Source of the DNA: an uncultured Bacilli bacterium
Lineage (GTDB): Bacteria > Bacillota_I > Bacilli_A > RF39 > UBA660
Direction of reading: 5' to 3'
Length of the DNA: 13,933 nucleotides
Assembly: GCA_949113215.1 (NCBI GenBank)
Contig: CARZYU010000002.1
Span: 30,561-44,493 of the forward strand
The position numbers and the translations under genes are program-made. Below are positions 1 through 6,519 of the stretch, piece by piece. The notes below the pieces were generated by a model. That model worked only from the letters and a program-made list of their open reading frames with translations. It was not told where the DNA came from and searched no databases. Positions within the stretch are counted from its first letter, which is position 1; the number at the start of each line of letters is the position of its first letter.

Positions 1-97
1 AGTTCAACAAACTATACATATTAAAGTCGGTAGCGTTATTTTGACTTGGTTTTTCTTTATTACCAAATATCGTATGAAATAAGCCTCTTTGTTTCAT
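1..97 (-). CDS. Phage portal protein, N-terminal fragment (runs off the left edge)
   Basis: Only the first 32 codons are in the window. They begin MKQRGLFHTIFGNKEK, and a short amphipathic start with a GLF..IFG core is typical of HK97-type portal proteins. In such phages the portal forms the ring at the capsid vertex through which the terminase pumps DNA. The gene starts 4 bases after the terminase large subunit stop, and its ribosome binding site (GGGGTGAT) lies inside the end of terL, the usual terS-terL-portal order. The identification rests mostly on position plus the short N-terminus, so it is a family-level inference. Confidence 0.7.
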   Translation of the reverse strand, partial: MKQRGLFHTIFGNKEKPSQNNATDFNMYSLLN

Positions 98-101
98 TTA
101 A

Positions 102-1748
102 TCACCCCACACTATACATAAAGTCTTCATAATACTTAACGTATAAAACCCAAGCATTAAGTAAAGACACGGCTCCGTCAATTCTACGACGTTCATTTAT
201 TTTTACTGGTTGAATATTATTTAAACCAGATTTTTTAACAGCAGTATTAGAAAGACACCATTTTAAGATAGGATTATTATTATAATTAACTTTCTTATCT
301 GCTAGGGCTGCACCCATTTCTCGCATAGGCTGCGACCAAGTAAATGGTCCCTGTGCTACAGCTTCCATTTGAAAACCATTTGATGTCATTTCGTCCACCC
401 AATAACCAGCAAGAGCACGGTCGTAACCAACATAGATAGGATCTATTTTGTACTCCGCCTGCATTTGAAGAAACCACTCTGTAACTTGTGAATAGTTGAC
501 TCGGTTACCTTCACATACAGTAAGTAAACCTTTATCTCTCCATATCTTGTATGGTGCTTCCTGTGTGTTCTTTTCGTCTAACTTATCAATTTTAACTTGC
601 GGTAAAAAATAATGTTGTAAAACATATACTTTCTCGTCGTTAGGTTTTCTAATAAGTAGGGAGGCACACGTCAAATCGGTTGTAGCTGATAAATCGCAAC
701 CACCTATAGCGTAAGTGTTTTCTAATTCTTCCATAGTAAAGGTTTCAGTGTTGTTTATTTCAGTAAAACTTAGCCAAGCGTTACTATCATTTTCACGAAC
801 ATTGAAATCTTTACATAAAACTCCTGGTAATTCTTTTGGATCATTTTTAGCAGTCTCGACAAAACGAGATAAGGTATTGTAACTTTTAATTGTTCCAAGA
901 CCTGGGTTAGCTTTTACCCAACATGACGGATCTGTCCACTCGTTACGATTATCTAATTCGTAAAGAATAGGTAAAAAGTGATCGTCTTTTACTTCGCCGT
1001 CGGCTATTCTACAAGCGTAATCGTATTTATCGTCGAAGATACACTCGCGTACTGTACCAGCTGTAGTAATCATTACAAGTAATGGTTGACGACGTGCTGA
1101 CATAGACTGTTTCATAACTTCGTATAAATTACGATCCTTAATAGCGTGTAGCTCGTCTATAATAACCGCGTGGCTATTAAGACCGTCCAACGTGTTAGAG
1201 TCAGAAGCTAACGCCTCAAAGATAGAAGAAGTGGCACTAAAATATAGATCATTTCTTCGTTTCTTTAAAACAGCTCTTAACTCTGGGCTCTGTTTAACCA
1301 TATTTACAGCTTCTGTTAAACATTTCTTAGCTTGATCTTTCTTTGTCGCTACTGAGTATATTTCTGCTGCGCCTTCATAGTCAGCAATTAACATATAAAG
1401 CGCTATAGAAGATAAGAGTGTAGTCTTACCATTTTTACGACCAACTAAGAACATGGTCTCGTTAAATCTTCGATACCCTGTGTCTTTTTCTAAGAAACCG
1501 AATAAAGCTTGTATATAAGCTTTTTGGAATAGTTCTAACTTTAGATCCGCTCCAAGTTCTCCCTGAGACTGTTTACAAAACGTCTCAGTAAATTCTATCG
1601 GTCTCATAGCTGCGTCTTCGTCAAAATAAAAAGACGCGTTTTCGTCGTCCATTTCTTTAACTAATCGAGCATAAACAGCTTTAACTCTGCGACTGGTTTT
1701 AATTTCGCCAGACTGTATTTTTGAATTATACTCTCGAATATAATTCAT
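102..1748 (-). CDS. terL: Terminase large subunit, HK97-like (Terminase_1 type)
   Basis: This is the 548-residue DNA packaging motor, with an ATPase and a headful/cos-cutting nuclease that docks on the portal. The N-terminal ATPase has a Walker A-like GRKNGKTT at about residues 103-110, a Walker B AVIIDELH at about 194-201 with the DE pair at 198-199, and a coupling motif ITTAG at about 227-231. The C-terminal RNase H-like nuclease shows the acidic positions expected for metal binding: D352 in GGCDLSATTDL, D443 in VGYDRALAGYW and D524 in RRIDGAVSLLNA. The length is normal for the family and no frame break is seen. The start at 1748 follows an AAAGGGCGAT ribosome binding site. It lies 3 bases after the terS stop, so the two are surely co-transcribed. 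Confidence 0.96.
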   Translation of the reverse strand: MNYIREYNSKIQSGEIKTSRRVKAVYARLVKEMDDENASFYFDEDAAMRPIEFTETFCKQSQGELGADLKLELFQKAYIQALFGFLEKDTGYRRFNETMFLVGRKNGKTTLLSSIALYMLIADYEGAAEIYSVATKKDQAKKCLTEAVNMVKQSPELRAVLKKRRNDLYFSATSSIFEALASDSNTLDGLNSHAVIIDELHAIKDRNLYEVMKQSMSARRQPLLVMITTAGTVRECIFDDKYDYACRIADGEVKDDHFLPILYELDNRNEWTDPSCWVKANPGLGTIKSYNTLSRFVETAKNDPKELPGVLCKDFNVRENDSNAWLSFTEINNTETFTMEELENTYAIGGCDLSATTDLTCASLLIRKPNDEKVYVLQHYFLPQVKIDKLDEKNTQEAPYKIWRDKGLLTVCEGNRVNYSQVTEWFLQMQAEYKIDPIYVGYDRALAGYWVDEMTSNGFQMEAVAQGPFTWSQPMREMGAALADKKVNYNNNPILKWCLSNTAVKKSGLNNIQPVKINERRRIDGAVSLLNAWVLYVKYYEDFMYSVG

Positions 1749-1751
1749 TAG

Positions 1752-2138
1752 CTATCGCCCTTTAGGTTTAGTAGCAAAGTTCATTAAGGCGTTACCTTCC
1801 TTTGTGTTTGGTAAACCTTCTGGCAATAGTTCGCATAATTGCTTTATGATCGACGTATAATTTTTAATCATGGTGTTATATACACTAGCTTCTGTACTTG
1901 TTTTCGTTCCGTACTGATTTTCTCCGTTTTGGTATGTTTCAGAAACACCATGTATACTGATGTAGTTCTCTAGCTTAGTCAATTCTACTGTCATAAAAGC
2001 AGCACTTTTTATTAACTTTTGTACCAAATCTTTTTTATCTTTTGAAATATTTTTAAAGATTTTATTAAGTTTTTTTAACTCTTTGTTATAGTCTGGTACT
2101 TCTTTTAATTCTTTAGAATTAACGTCCTCATTTTCCAT
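1752..2138 (-). CDS. terS: Terminase small subunit, P27 family
   Basis: This 128-residue protein has the build of P27-type small terminase subunits. It has a charged N-terminus, then a helical core at about residues 30-115 (segments around LIKSAAFMTVELTKLENYI and YNTMIKNYTSIIKQLCELL), where phage P27 proteins pair with the large subunit. Small terminases recognise the packaging start site and hand the DNA to TerL. It sits directly upstream of terL, with a 3-base gap, and has a good GGTGG ribosome binding site 6 bases before the ATG. A 90-bp non-coding, relatively GC-rich stretch precedes it and could hold the packaging site. Confidence 0.88.
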   Translation of the reverse strand: MENEDVNSKELKEVPDYNKELKKLNKIFKNISKDKKDLVQKLIKSAAFMTVELTKLENYISIHGVSETYQNGENQYGTKTSTEASVYNTMIKNYTSIIKQLCELLPEGLPNTKEGNALMNFATKPKGR

Positions 2139-2228
2139 TTTTCCACCACCTTTGACTACACCCCCCTCACACGACCGAAGCAGTTCGAGAAAGGACTCAA
2201 GCGCGGTTCACTGTGAAGCAAATATTTT
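2139..2228. other. Non-coding GC-rich spacer before terS, candidate cos/pac region
   Basis: This 90-base spacer stands out from the AT-rich surroundings. It has a run of six C at 2161-2166, a GGGGGG run at 2237-2242 just beyond it, a small inverted repeat TTCAC-T-GTGAA at about 2207-2217, and GAA-GCAG-TTC at about 2178-2187. In cos-type phages of Gram-positive bacteria that carry an HNH protein beside the terminase, the cohesive-end site commonly lies just upstream of terS. Assigning it as cos here is inference from position and composition; no cleavage site can be read from the sequence alone. Confidence 0.35.
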
Positions 2229-2417
2229 TTAAGCTAGGGGGGAGTCTTTTATTTCGATTAAAGCAGCGTTGACAGAATTTATTAACACTTCGCCACCGCC
2301 TTTAATGCTTAGTAGTACAGGTCCTTCGTCCAGAGCTTTAGCTAGCTCTGTAGTAGTACCATGGAATACTACATCATAAGACATAATCAAATAGTTAGTA
2401 TAGACTGTGATAGTCAT
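2229..2417 (-). CDS. Small protein of unknown function between HNH and terS
   Basis: This encodes 62 residues beginning MTITVYTN and ending in an acidic and Pro-containing tail. I do not recognise it. The pattern of short hydrophobic strands (VVFHG, VLLSIKGG, EVLINSVNAALIEI) suggests a small beta-rich fold. The ATG at 2417 is chosen because AAAGGAG lies 8 bases upstream; the longer GTG start would sit on top of that site. The gene overlaps the end of the HNH gene by 23 bases, so it belongs to the late, packaging-side transcript. Confidence 0.7.
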   Translation of the reverse strand: MTITVYTNYLIMSYDVVFHGTTTELAKALDEGPVLLSIKGGGEVLINSVNAALIEIKDSPLA

Positions 2418-2724
2418 TGTCAACACTCCTTTCTACTAGATTACCTTCCTCGTCGAACATAAGGCTCTTATCTGTTGGCAGTTCTGACTCATGTTCTGAG
2501 GCATGGCATACTCTACACAATAGCTCTAGGTTGTCCTCTCCCAGTGTGATAGCTGGGTTATGAATATTGGTAGGTGTGAGGTATATCTTATGGTGTACTA
2601 TTTCGCCTGGCCCATTAGCACCATGACAGCGTTGACAGATACCATGCTCTTTGTTAAAGATATAGGCTCTAGTCTTACGCCACGCGGTAGACTGATAGAA
2701 AGCTTTAGCGAAATCTCTAGCCAT
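2395..2724 (-). CDS. HNH endonuclease, terminase-associated
   Basis: This 109-residue protein contains a Zn-binding HNH nuclease. C30-x2-C33 and C70-x2-C73 form a structural zinc site, H44-H45 give the metal-binding/catalytic histidines, and NLELLCRVCHASEH (about 66-79) is the characteristic second half. HNH proteins encoded beside the terminase of cos-type phages are known to be needed, with the large terminase, for genome cutting during packaging. The start at 2724 (MARDFAKAF) is supported by GAGGTGG just upstream. An in-frame extension to 2787 exists, but it would read through a terminator hairpin and has no ribosome binding site. It is the first gene after the candidate late promoter. Confidence 0.92.
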   Translation of the reverse strand: MARDFAKAFYQSTAWRKTRAYIFNKEHGICQRCHGANGPGEIVHHKIYLTPTNIHNPAITLGEDNLELLCRVCHASEHESELPTDKSLMFDEEGNLVERSVDNDYHSLY

Positions 2725-2746
2725 AATACCACCTCGCATAACACAC

Positions 2747-2776
2747 AAAAAAACACGCCTGTAAAAGACGCGTTTT
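2747..2776 (-). terminator. Rho-independent terminator in the leader of the late operon
   Basis: Read on the minus strand, AAAACGCGTC (2776-2767) pairs with GGCGTGTTTT across a 7-base loop TTTTACA. The stem has two G-U pairs and runs into seven T at 2753-2747. It lies about 25 bases downstream of the expected start of the consensus promoter at 2806-2834 and upstream of the HNH gene. It would therefore stop that transcript early unless bypassed. It could also end the early operon transcript. Confidence 0.7.
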
Positions 2777-2805
2777 CTCATTTCCAATTATTTCATATTA
2801 TACAA

Positions 2806-2834
2806 ATTATAATTGATAAAAATTGCTATGTCAA
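2806..2834 (-). promoter_or_regulatory. Consensus sigma-A promoter before HNH/terminase genes (candidate late promoter)
   Basis: On the minus strand the -35 is TTGACA (2834-2829), the spacer is exactly 17, and the -10 is TATAAT (2811-2806). This is a perfect match to the housekeeping consensus. Transcription would start near 2799. A second TTGACA lies 37 bases upstream (2871-2866) with only a weak -10 (AATTAT, 18-base spacer). The two are followed by similar GCAAT stretches, so the copies may also be regulator contacts. Confidence 0.75.
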
Positions 2835-2867
2835 TGACACCATAATTGCGTGGGTTATTGCATTTTG

Positions 2868-3416
2868 TCAAGACCTTAATTCTTCGACTACGTCATTAGG
2901 GAAGAAGTAGACCTTTATTTCGTTGATAATACGCTGCGTATTTCTCCATATAGTAGTAGGATCTTTCTCGAAGTAATCAGCTATTTCTTGCTGGGTTTTT
3001 TGCTCGAAATATTTTAGCTTAATAATTTCTCCGTAAGGATCAGCCTTATATTTAGCTACAACTCTGTCAATACGATTAACTATTAAACGTGTTTTTTTGA
3101 TGTCTTTTTCTAAGCCGTCGATTATTTCTTGCTCTATGTCTCGATCGCCTCCGTGTCCTTCTGACATTTTTAAAATGCTTTTAGATTTTCCGCGTAGGCC
3201 ATAATCTCTAATTTCTTGTATTTCTTCTTCGCGATCTTTTATCGAGTTTTTTAAGTCGTTATAACGGTAGAGTAAAGACTCGGTACTTTTATACGTAGAA
3301 TTTACCTTACGTAAAACACCTAATTTCTGTAATGTATCTATGATGTGTTTAGATATTTCGTCGTAGTTTATAACTTGTGATTTTTCTTCGCTGGCTGCTT
3401 CGATATTTTCAGCCAT
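2868..3416 (-). CDS. ArpU/RinA-like late transcription regulator
   Basis: This 182-residue protein is predicted to be helical, with a charged middle coiled-coil part (about 45-120) and a C-terminal sigma-region-4-like helix-turn-helix at about 128-170. In that part, YGEIIKLKYFEQKTQQEIA is followed by DPTTIWRNTQRIINEIKV. That arrangement is typical of ArpU-family phage regulators, which sit at the end of the early genes just before the terminase module and control late transcription. The position here is the same: last gene of the early operon, directly before the consensus promoter and terminator. A GGAGG ribosome binding site precedes ATG 3416, and the start overlaps the previous gene by 8 bases. 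The function is assigned by family and place. Confidence 0.8.
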   Translation of the reverse strand: MAENIEAASEEKSQVINYDEISKHIIDTLQKLGVLRKVNSTYKSTESLLYRYNDLKNSIKDREEEIQEIRDYGLRGKSKSILKMSEGHGGDRDIEQEIIDGLEKDIKKTRLIVNRIDRVVAKYKADPYGEIIKLKYFEQKTQQEIADYFEKDPTTIWRNTQRIINEIKVYFFPNDVVEELRS

Positions 3417-3738
3417 TTTTTAGATCCTCCTTTTTTCTATTTTCGATTAAAAAGTTGAGTAAAGTATATTCTCCTTTTTCTTTGTGATATTTCCAGGCTA
3501 TTTTATTAGCGGTGTTTCTTTGATAACCAATAGATATGAGAAGTTTAATAAATCTTTTCCGAGATATATTTTTATCAAAATAATTCATATCAAATTTTAC
3601 CTCTTTCCATGCTTCAAGAAAAGTAGTAGATAAAGAGTCAGCTAGTTTTTTAATAGCTTCTAATATTGGTTTAATAGCTTCGCTGACATTTTCGACAAAC
3701 TCATGTATTAGAGTGTCTAATTCTGTGTTATTTTCCAT
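3409..3738 (-). CDS. Phage protein of unknown function, helical
   Basis: This 109-residue protein has an amphipathic N-terminal half (LIHEFVENVSEAIKPILEAIKKL) and a C-terminal segment, SRKRFIKLLISIGYQRNTANKIAWKYHKEKG, that looks like a small helix-turn-helix-like unit. I know similar C-terminal blocks only as hypothetical phage proteins found just before ArpU-like regulators. GGAGG precedes ATG 3738. Its end overlaps the ArpU-like gene by 8 bases and its start overlaps the preceding gene by 11 bases, so translation is probably coupled. Confidence 0.75.
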   Translation of the reverse strand: MENNTELDTLIHEFVENVSEAIKPILEAIKKLADSLSTTFLEAWKEVKFDMNYFDKNISRKRFIKLLISIGYQRNTANKIAWKYHKEKGEYTLLNFLIENRKKEDLKNG

Positions 3739-3973
3739 TTTCTAATACCTCCAAATCATAGATACTAAGTTGTCCGTCGCAGATAGGCTGTTCTTTAGGC
3801 CATATATAAGTATCTGGATCAATTATCTTTTTTTCTATTATGAATTTTTGCTCTAAATATGGGTTACCAATACAAGAACTACAAAGACATTGTCCGTTAT
3901 AACCTTTTAAGATGTCGAACTTTCCACAGCGATCGCATTTATCTTTAAATTTCGTCTTCGTCGTCTTCAACAT
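3728..3973 (-). CDS. Small four-cysteine zinc-ribbon-like protein
   Basis: This 81-residue protein has C13-x2-C16 and C30-x-C32-x2-C35 in the first 40 residues, consistent with one zinc knuckle pair. A Pro-rich hydrophobic tail follows (about 54-76). The start at 3973 has a GGAG site 10 bases upstream. It overlaps the neighbouring upstream gene by 29 bases in another frame. It is the first of three consecutive Cys-rich small proteins. Such proteins often bind nucleic acid or bridge to host proteins, but nothing in this one says which. Confidence 0.72.
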   Translation of the reverse strand: MLKTTKTKFKDKCDRCGKFDILKGYNGQCLCSSCIGNPYLEQKFIIEKKIIDPDTYIWPKEQPICDGQLSIYDLEVLENGK

Positions 3974-4142
3974 CTAGCTGCTCCAAAGACATATATTTAC
4001 AAAAACAGCTTTTAGAACAAAAACAGTTTTCTTCCTCTGTATCAAAGAAATTAACTTGTAAATAATTATCTAAACACTTATAGTGATTATCTTCGACTTT
4101 AGTTCCACACTCAGAACAATGTAATTCTTTGGTTTCTTCCAT
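3945..4142 (-). CDS. Small Cys-rich protein with acidic tail
   Basis: This 65-residue protein carries C9-x2-C12 near the N-terminus, a middle Cys, then a dense cluster of four cysteines (NCFCSKSCFC, about 39-48). It has an acidic end (DVEDDEDEI). The cysteines could hold one or two zinc ions. ATG 4142 is chosen over an upstream in-frame start because GGGAGGTG lies just before it. The gene begins 1 base after its upstream neighbour stops. The acidic tail is the reading frame that overlaps the next gene's start. Confidence 0.7.
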   Translation of the reverse strand: MEETKELHCSECGTKVEDNHYKCLDNYLQVNFFDTEEENCFCSKSCFCKYMSLEQLDVEDDEDEI

Positions 4143-4143
4143 T

Positions 4144-4344
4144 TTAGCACCTCCCAATTTTTAATTGCTTATTTAATAAATCTATAAATTTTACTTTATC
4201 GTTTCTATAGACTTTATGTCCGCAATGAGAACAAATCTGTATGTCTGGACCATAGGAAGGAAAAAACAAAGTATGACTACACGGACATTTAACTCTAATC
4301 TCTGATAGAGCGTTATAATATCTATTCATTTCTTTTAAGTTCAT
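4144..4344 (-). CDS. Small zinc-ribbon phage protein
   Basis: This 66-residue protein has CPC (20-22) and CSHC (38-41) forming a compact zinc ribbon, with a His-rich loop, then a basic amphipathic helix (KVKFIDLLNKQLKI). Proteins with this MNLKEMNRYYNAL start and zinc ribbon are familiar as uncharacterised Gram-positive phage proteins. ATG 4344 follows a GGAG site and overlaps the upstream gene's stop by 4 bases (ATGA type). Confidence 0.75.
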   Translation of the reverse strand: MNLKEMNRYYNALSEIRVKCPCSHTLFFPSYGPDIQICSHCGHKVYRNDKVKFIDLLNKQLKIGRC

Positions 4345-4721
4345 ATTGTCTCCACGTCCTCTGGTAATTGATATGTTACATTAAAACTATTTCCAATAGG
4401 TGTAACATCAAAATTATTGTCTGATACAATAAATTTTTCGTCATTTAATTTATTAAAATAATTTTTTGCAGCCTCTAAATCATTTAATCGTAATGTATTC
4501 TTAGCTGTAAGTAATATTTTTGATTTACCAAATACGTTAATCATTTCTTTAAGAACTTCCTCAGTTCTTTTAGGATCTTCGTAAGTAGCTATTGATACAC
4601 CATTAGGAGCATAATAAGGCCTTATATATATTTCATGTATGCTGTTTTCTGGTATAAATAAACAACATTGTGAGAAATCCCATACTGATTTTTTATCTTG
4701 GCTAATTATTACTAAATTCAT
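4341..4721 (-). CDS. Conserved-looking phage protein of unknown function
   Basis: This 126-residue protein begins MNLVIISQDKKSVWDFSQ. That opening and the later EVLKEMI block resemble a family of hypothetical proteins in Firmicute phages that I know only without function. No motif for catalysis, membrane insertion or metal binding is visible. GGAGG stands 8 bases before ATG 4721. Both ends overlap their neighbours by 4 bases, so it is embedded in the operon. Confidence 0.72.
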   Translation of the reverse strand: MNLVIISQDKKSVWDFSQCCLFIPENSIHEIYIRPYYAPNGVSIATYEDPKRTEEVLKEMINVFGKSKILLTAKNTLRLNDLEAAKNYFNKLNDEKFIVSDNNFDVTPIGNSFNVTYQLPEDVETI

Positions 4722-5098
4722 TTTTTAGCCTCCAAAGATAGAGAGTTTATTCTATCGTCTATATCTTTACCAAATAACCAGTCATACTCTTTATGAATAT
4801 ACTGGGCTATTTTCTTTTTCATGAGTTCTAACATCTTATCTGGATCTTTCGTCGAGTATAAGTTACAATGTATAGCTTTATATTTTAGAAACTCCCAGTC
4901 TTTAAAATAAATACTAACATCTTCTAATTGTGAATAAAATTTTATTTCTTCTTTGTTTAAAGCTACAAGTGTTAAATCTTCATTATGTTTCAAACACATA
5001 AATCTATCTGTTTCTAGCATTAAATCATAATCTAAAGTAAATATATCATTTTCTCCATTAGATCTGATTTCAATACTGATATAATGTATCTTTTTCAT
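4718..5098 (-). CDS. Protein of unknown function
   Basis: This 126-residue protein is soluble and mixed alpha/beta in appearance. The N-terminal half has alternating strands (HYISIEIRSNG, FTLDYDLML, LTLVALNKEEI) and the C-terminal half is helical and basic (MLELMKKKIAQYIHKEY). No known motif was recognised. GGAGG precedes ATG 5098. It overlaps its neighbours by 4 bases on both sides. Confidence 0.7.
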   Translation of the reverse strand: MKKIHYISIEIRSNGENDIFTLDYDLMLETDRFMCLKHNEDLTLVALNKEEIKFYSQLEDVSIYFKDWEFLKYKAIHCNLYSTKDPDKMLELMKKKIAQYIHKEYDWLFGKDIDDRINSLSLEAKK

Positions 5099-5295
5099 TT
5101 TGATACCTCCTTTTTTAATTCTTCTGGTATTTCAAAATCTTTTTTACTTACTCCGACACGCCATTGAAATACAACATCTGTATCGTTTTTTAATTCTTTA
5201 TTTAATAATTCTTTAATATCTTTAATTGTTTTACAGCCTTTAATCTCAAATAATTCTAAAAAAGCCATAATTTGATATTTTCTAATTTTAGACAT
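5095..5295 (-). CDS. Small protein of unknown function
   Basis: This 66-residue, lysine- and glutamate-rich, mostly helical protein is not recognised. A good GGAGG ribosome binding site lies 8 bases upstream of ATG 5295. It begins 2 bases after the upstream gene stops and overlaps the downstream start by 4 bases. Confidence 0.68.
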   Translation of the reverse strand: MSKIRKYQIMAFLELFEIKGCKTIKDIKELLNKELKNDTDVVFQWRVGVSKKDFEIPEELKKEVSK

Positions 5296-5297
5296 TT

Positions 5298-5558
5298 CTA
5301 AACCTCCATATCTTTTTTTAGAAGTCTATATAAATTTAAGACTTCGCCCATAGGAACATAACTTAACAAAAACTTATGTAATTGTTCGCTATCTGTATTT
5401 TGACTTACTTTAAACCATGTGATATTTTCTTCTAATTGATTTTGTATTCTATTACGTAAATAATCAATTTCTTTTTCTAGTGAAATTATTACTTCTTCAT
5501 GTGTTTTGTTCTTTCCAACACGCCTTAAAGCTTTTTCTAAAATCTCAATATCTGACAT
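5298..5558 (-). CDS. Small helical protein of unknown function
   Basis: This 86-residue protein has a coiled-coil-like central helix (VIISLEKEIDYLRNRIQNQLEEN, about 24-45) that suggests self-association. No function is recognised. ATG 5558 is preceded by AAAGGTG and overlaps the upstream gene by 14 bases. Confidence 0.68.
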   Translation of the reverse strand: MSDIEILEKALRRVGKNKTHEEVIISLEKEIDYLRNRIQNQLEENITWFKVSQNTDSEQLHKFLLSYVPMGEVLNLYRLLKKDMEV

Positions 5559-5787
5559 TTTCTACACCTTTTTTCAATTCTAATTCGATACCGTCTATAT
5601 TACCTGTTAACTTATTACGGCAATGAGTAATCAAAGTTTTTAAATAATCATTTTCTGTATTATTTTCGAGATAATGTAAGACTCTTAATGTACTGTCTAT
5701 TCTATACTTCAATGTTTCTTCTTTATTTTTAGAACGATCTTCTAATATTTTATTAAAACGTTCTTTTAAAACCTCTTTTTCGTTCAT
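5545..5787 (-). CDS. Small helical protein of unknown function, downstream of the structured spacer
   Basis: This 80-residue, strongly charged helical protein is rich in Lys, Glu and Asn. No family was recognised. GAGGTG sits 6 bases before ATG 5787. Its leader is the 182-base non-coding stretch with nested stems, so its translation could be influenced by that structure. Confidence 0.68.
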   Translation of the reverse strand: MNEKEVLKERFNKILEDRSKNKEETLKYRIDSTLRVLHYLENNTENDYLKTLITHCRNKLTGNIDGIELELKKGVENVRY

Positions 5788-5814
5788 TTCAACACCTCAA
5801 TTCTTACTATTATG

Positions 5815-5957
5815 AATTTTACATAATGACATAATTCTGTTAAATTCACGAGCCACTACCTAAAGAGGTAGTTTTTCCTAGAAAATATAAGCATATTCCT
5901 ATTACCAGGAAGCCGATAGTTTTTTATTGAATTTACAACTTTTCATTATGTAAAATT
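5815..5957. ncRNA. Nested inverted repeats: candidate structured RNA or small MITE-like element
   Basis: The 182-base gap at 5788-5969 holds a 143-base unit with strong secondary structure. The outer perfect 15-bp stem is AATTTTACATAATGA (5815-5829) with its complement at 5943-5957. Inside it is a second perfect 8-bp stem, TAAATTCA (5841-5848) with TGAATTTA (5928-5935). Within that are three hairpins: ACTACCT-AAAG-AGGTAGT (5855-5872), TTTTC-CTA-GAAAA (5873-5885) and TTCCT-N6-AGGAA (5896-5911). No target duplication is seen at the ends. All neighbouring genes are on the minus strand, so a minus-strand RNA is more likely, but the fold is nearly symmetric. I could not match it to a known riboswitch or ribozyme core. 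Confidence 0.5.
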
Positions 5958-5969
5958 GCTAGTGATTTT

Positions 5970-6206
5970 TTAAAAGATATTTTTACGGAATACCTTTTTA
6001 TAAATTCTTTTCAACATCTTTGCTGATTTAAAGTCATGTCTTTCGACAGATCTAATATAATTCCATTTATAAGACATAATCGTTTTTCCATTTTGTCTAC
6101 CTAAATAAACATAATTAGCATTAGTTATATTTTCTATACCTTTGCTACTGTAAATCTTTTTGTACTTTTTCGAATAGATATAATATTTAATTTTATTTAT
6201 TACCAT
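5970..6206 (-). CDS. Small very basic protein of unknown function
   Basis: This 78-residue protein is dominated by Lys, Arg, Tyr and Ile (for example YYIYSKKYKKIYSSK and KMLKRIYKKVFRKNIF) and is likely to bind nucleic acid. No known fold was recognised. GAGG lies 9 bases before ATG 6206. Its end is 13 bases from the structured spacer. It overlaps the upstream gene by 14 bases. Confidence 0.68.
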   Translation of the reverse strand: MVINKIKYYIYSKKYKKIYSSKGIENITNANYVYLGRQNGKTIMSYKWNYIRSVERHDFKSAKMLKRIYKKVFRKNIF

Positions 6207-6519
6207 TTATATACCTCATTTCAGACTTGCTTAGTTCTGATATTAGGCCTTTAGGAGTTATATCACTTGTACCTTCTAACAATGATTTTTCTAAGTTATT
6301 AACAAAATGTGCGAAGGCTAAGCCTACAAGAGTTATATTACGTTTTTTTAATTCTTCTAATATATCAGCTTCAACATTAAAAGTACCTTTAGTATAAATA
6401 TAAGTATTGTAACAGCCTTCGATAGATGTACCGATAGCTTTTCTCAACTCGTTATTATTAGATACTGGATTTAATTGTCCTCCTAAATCTGTATCTTTTA
6501 TAACTGTTACTTTAATCAT
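6193..6519 (-). CDS. Protein of unknown function
   Basis: This 108-residue protein starts MIKVTVIKDTDLGG. A central block, EGCYNTYIYTKGTFNVEADILEELKKRNITLVGLAFAHF, reads as strand-helix-strand. No motif was recognised. The ATG at 6519 is preferred to the one two codons earlier because the AAGG site is 8 bases upstream of it, while the earlier ATG abuts the site. It overlaps the upstream gene by 8 bases. Confidence 0.68.
   Translation of the reverse strand: MIKVTVIKDTDLGGQLNPVSNNNELRKAIGTSIEGCYNTYIYTKGTFNVEADILEELKKRNITLVGLAFAHFVNNLEKSLLEGTSDITPKGLISELSKSEMRYINGNK

Noticed and set aside
2160..2228. tRNA-like segment with GTTCGA
   Set aside because: No acceptor stem, anticodon arm or CCA arrangement could be built around it.
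2725..2787. N-terminal extension of the HNH gene (in frame to 2787)
   Set aside because: No ribosome binding site; it would translate the terminator hairpin and T tract. The inner ATG at 2724 has GAGGTGG and matches normal HNH length.
2560..2910. Plus-strand 116-codon frame across the HNH gene and late promoter
   Set aside because: Lies antisense to HNH and through promoter and terminator signals; no ribosome binding site.
5815..5957. Hammerhead, twister or c-di-GMP riboswitch
   Set aside because: None of the conserved core strings (for example CTGATGA with GAAA) is present on either strand.
5815..5957. Complete retron
   Set aside because: Outer inverted repeats fit in style, but there is no reverse transcriptase gene in the window.
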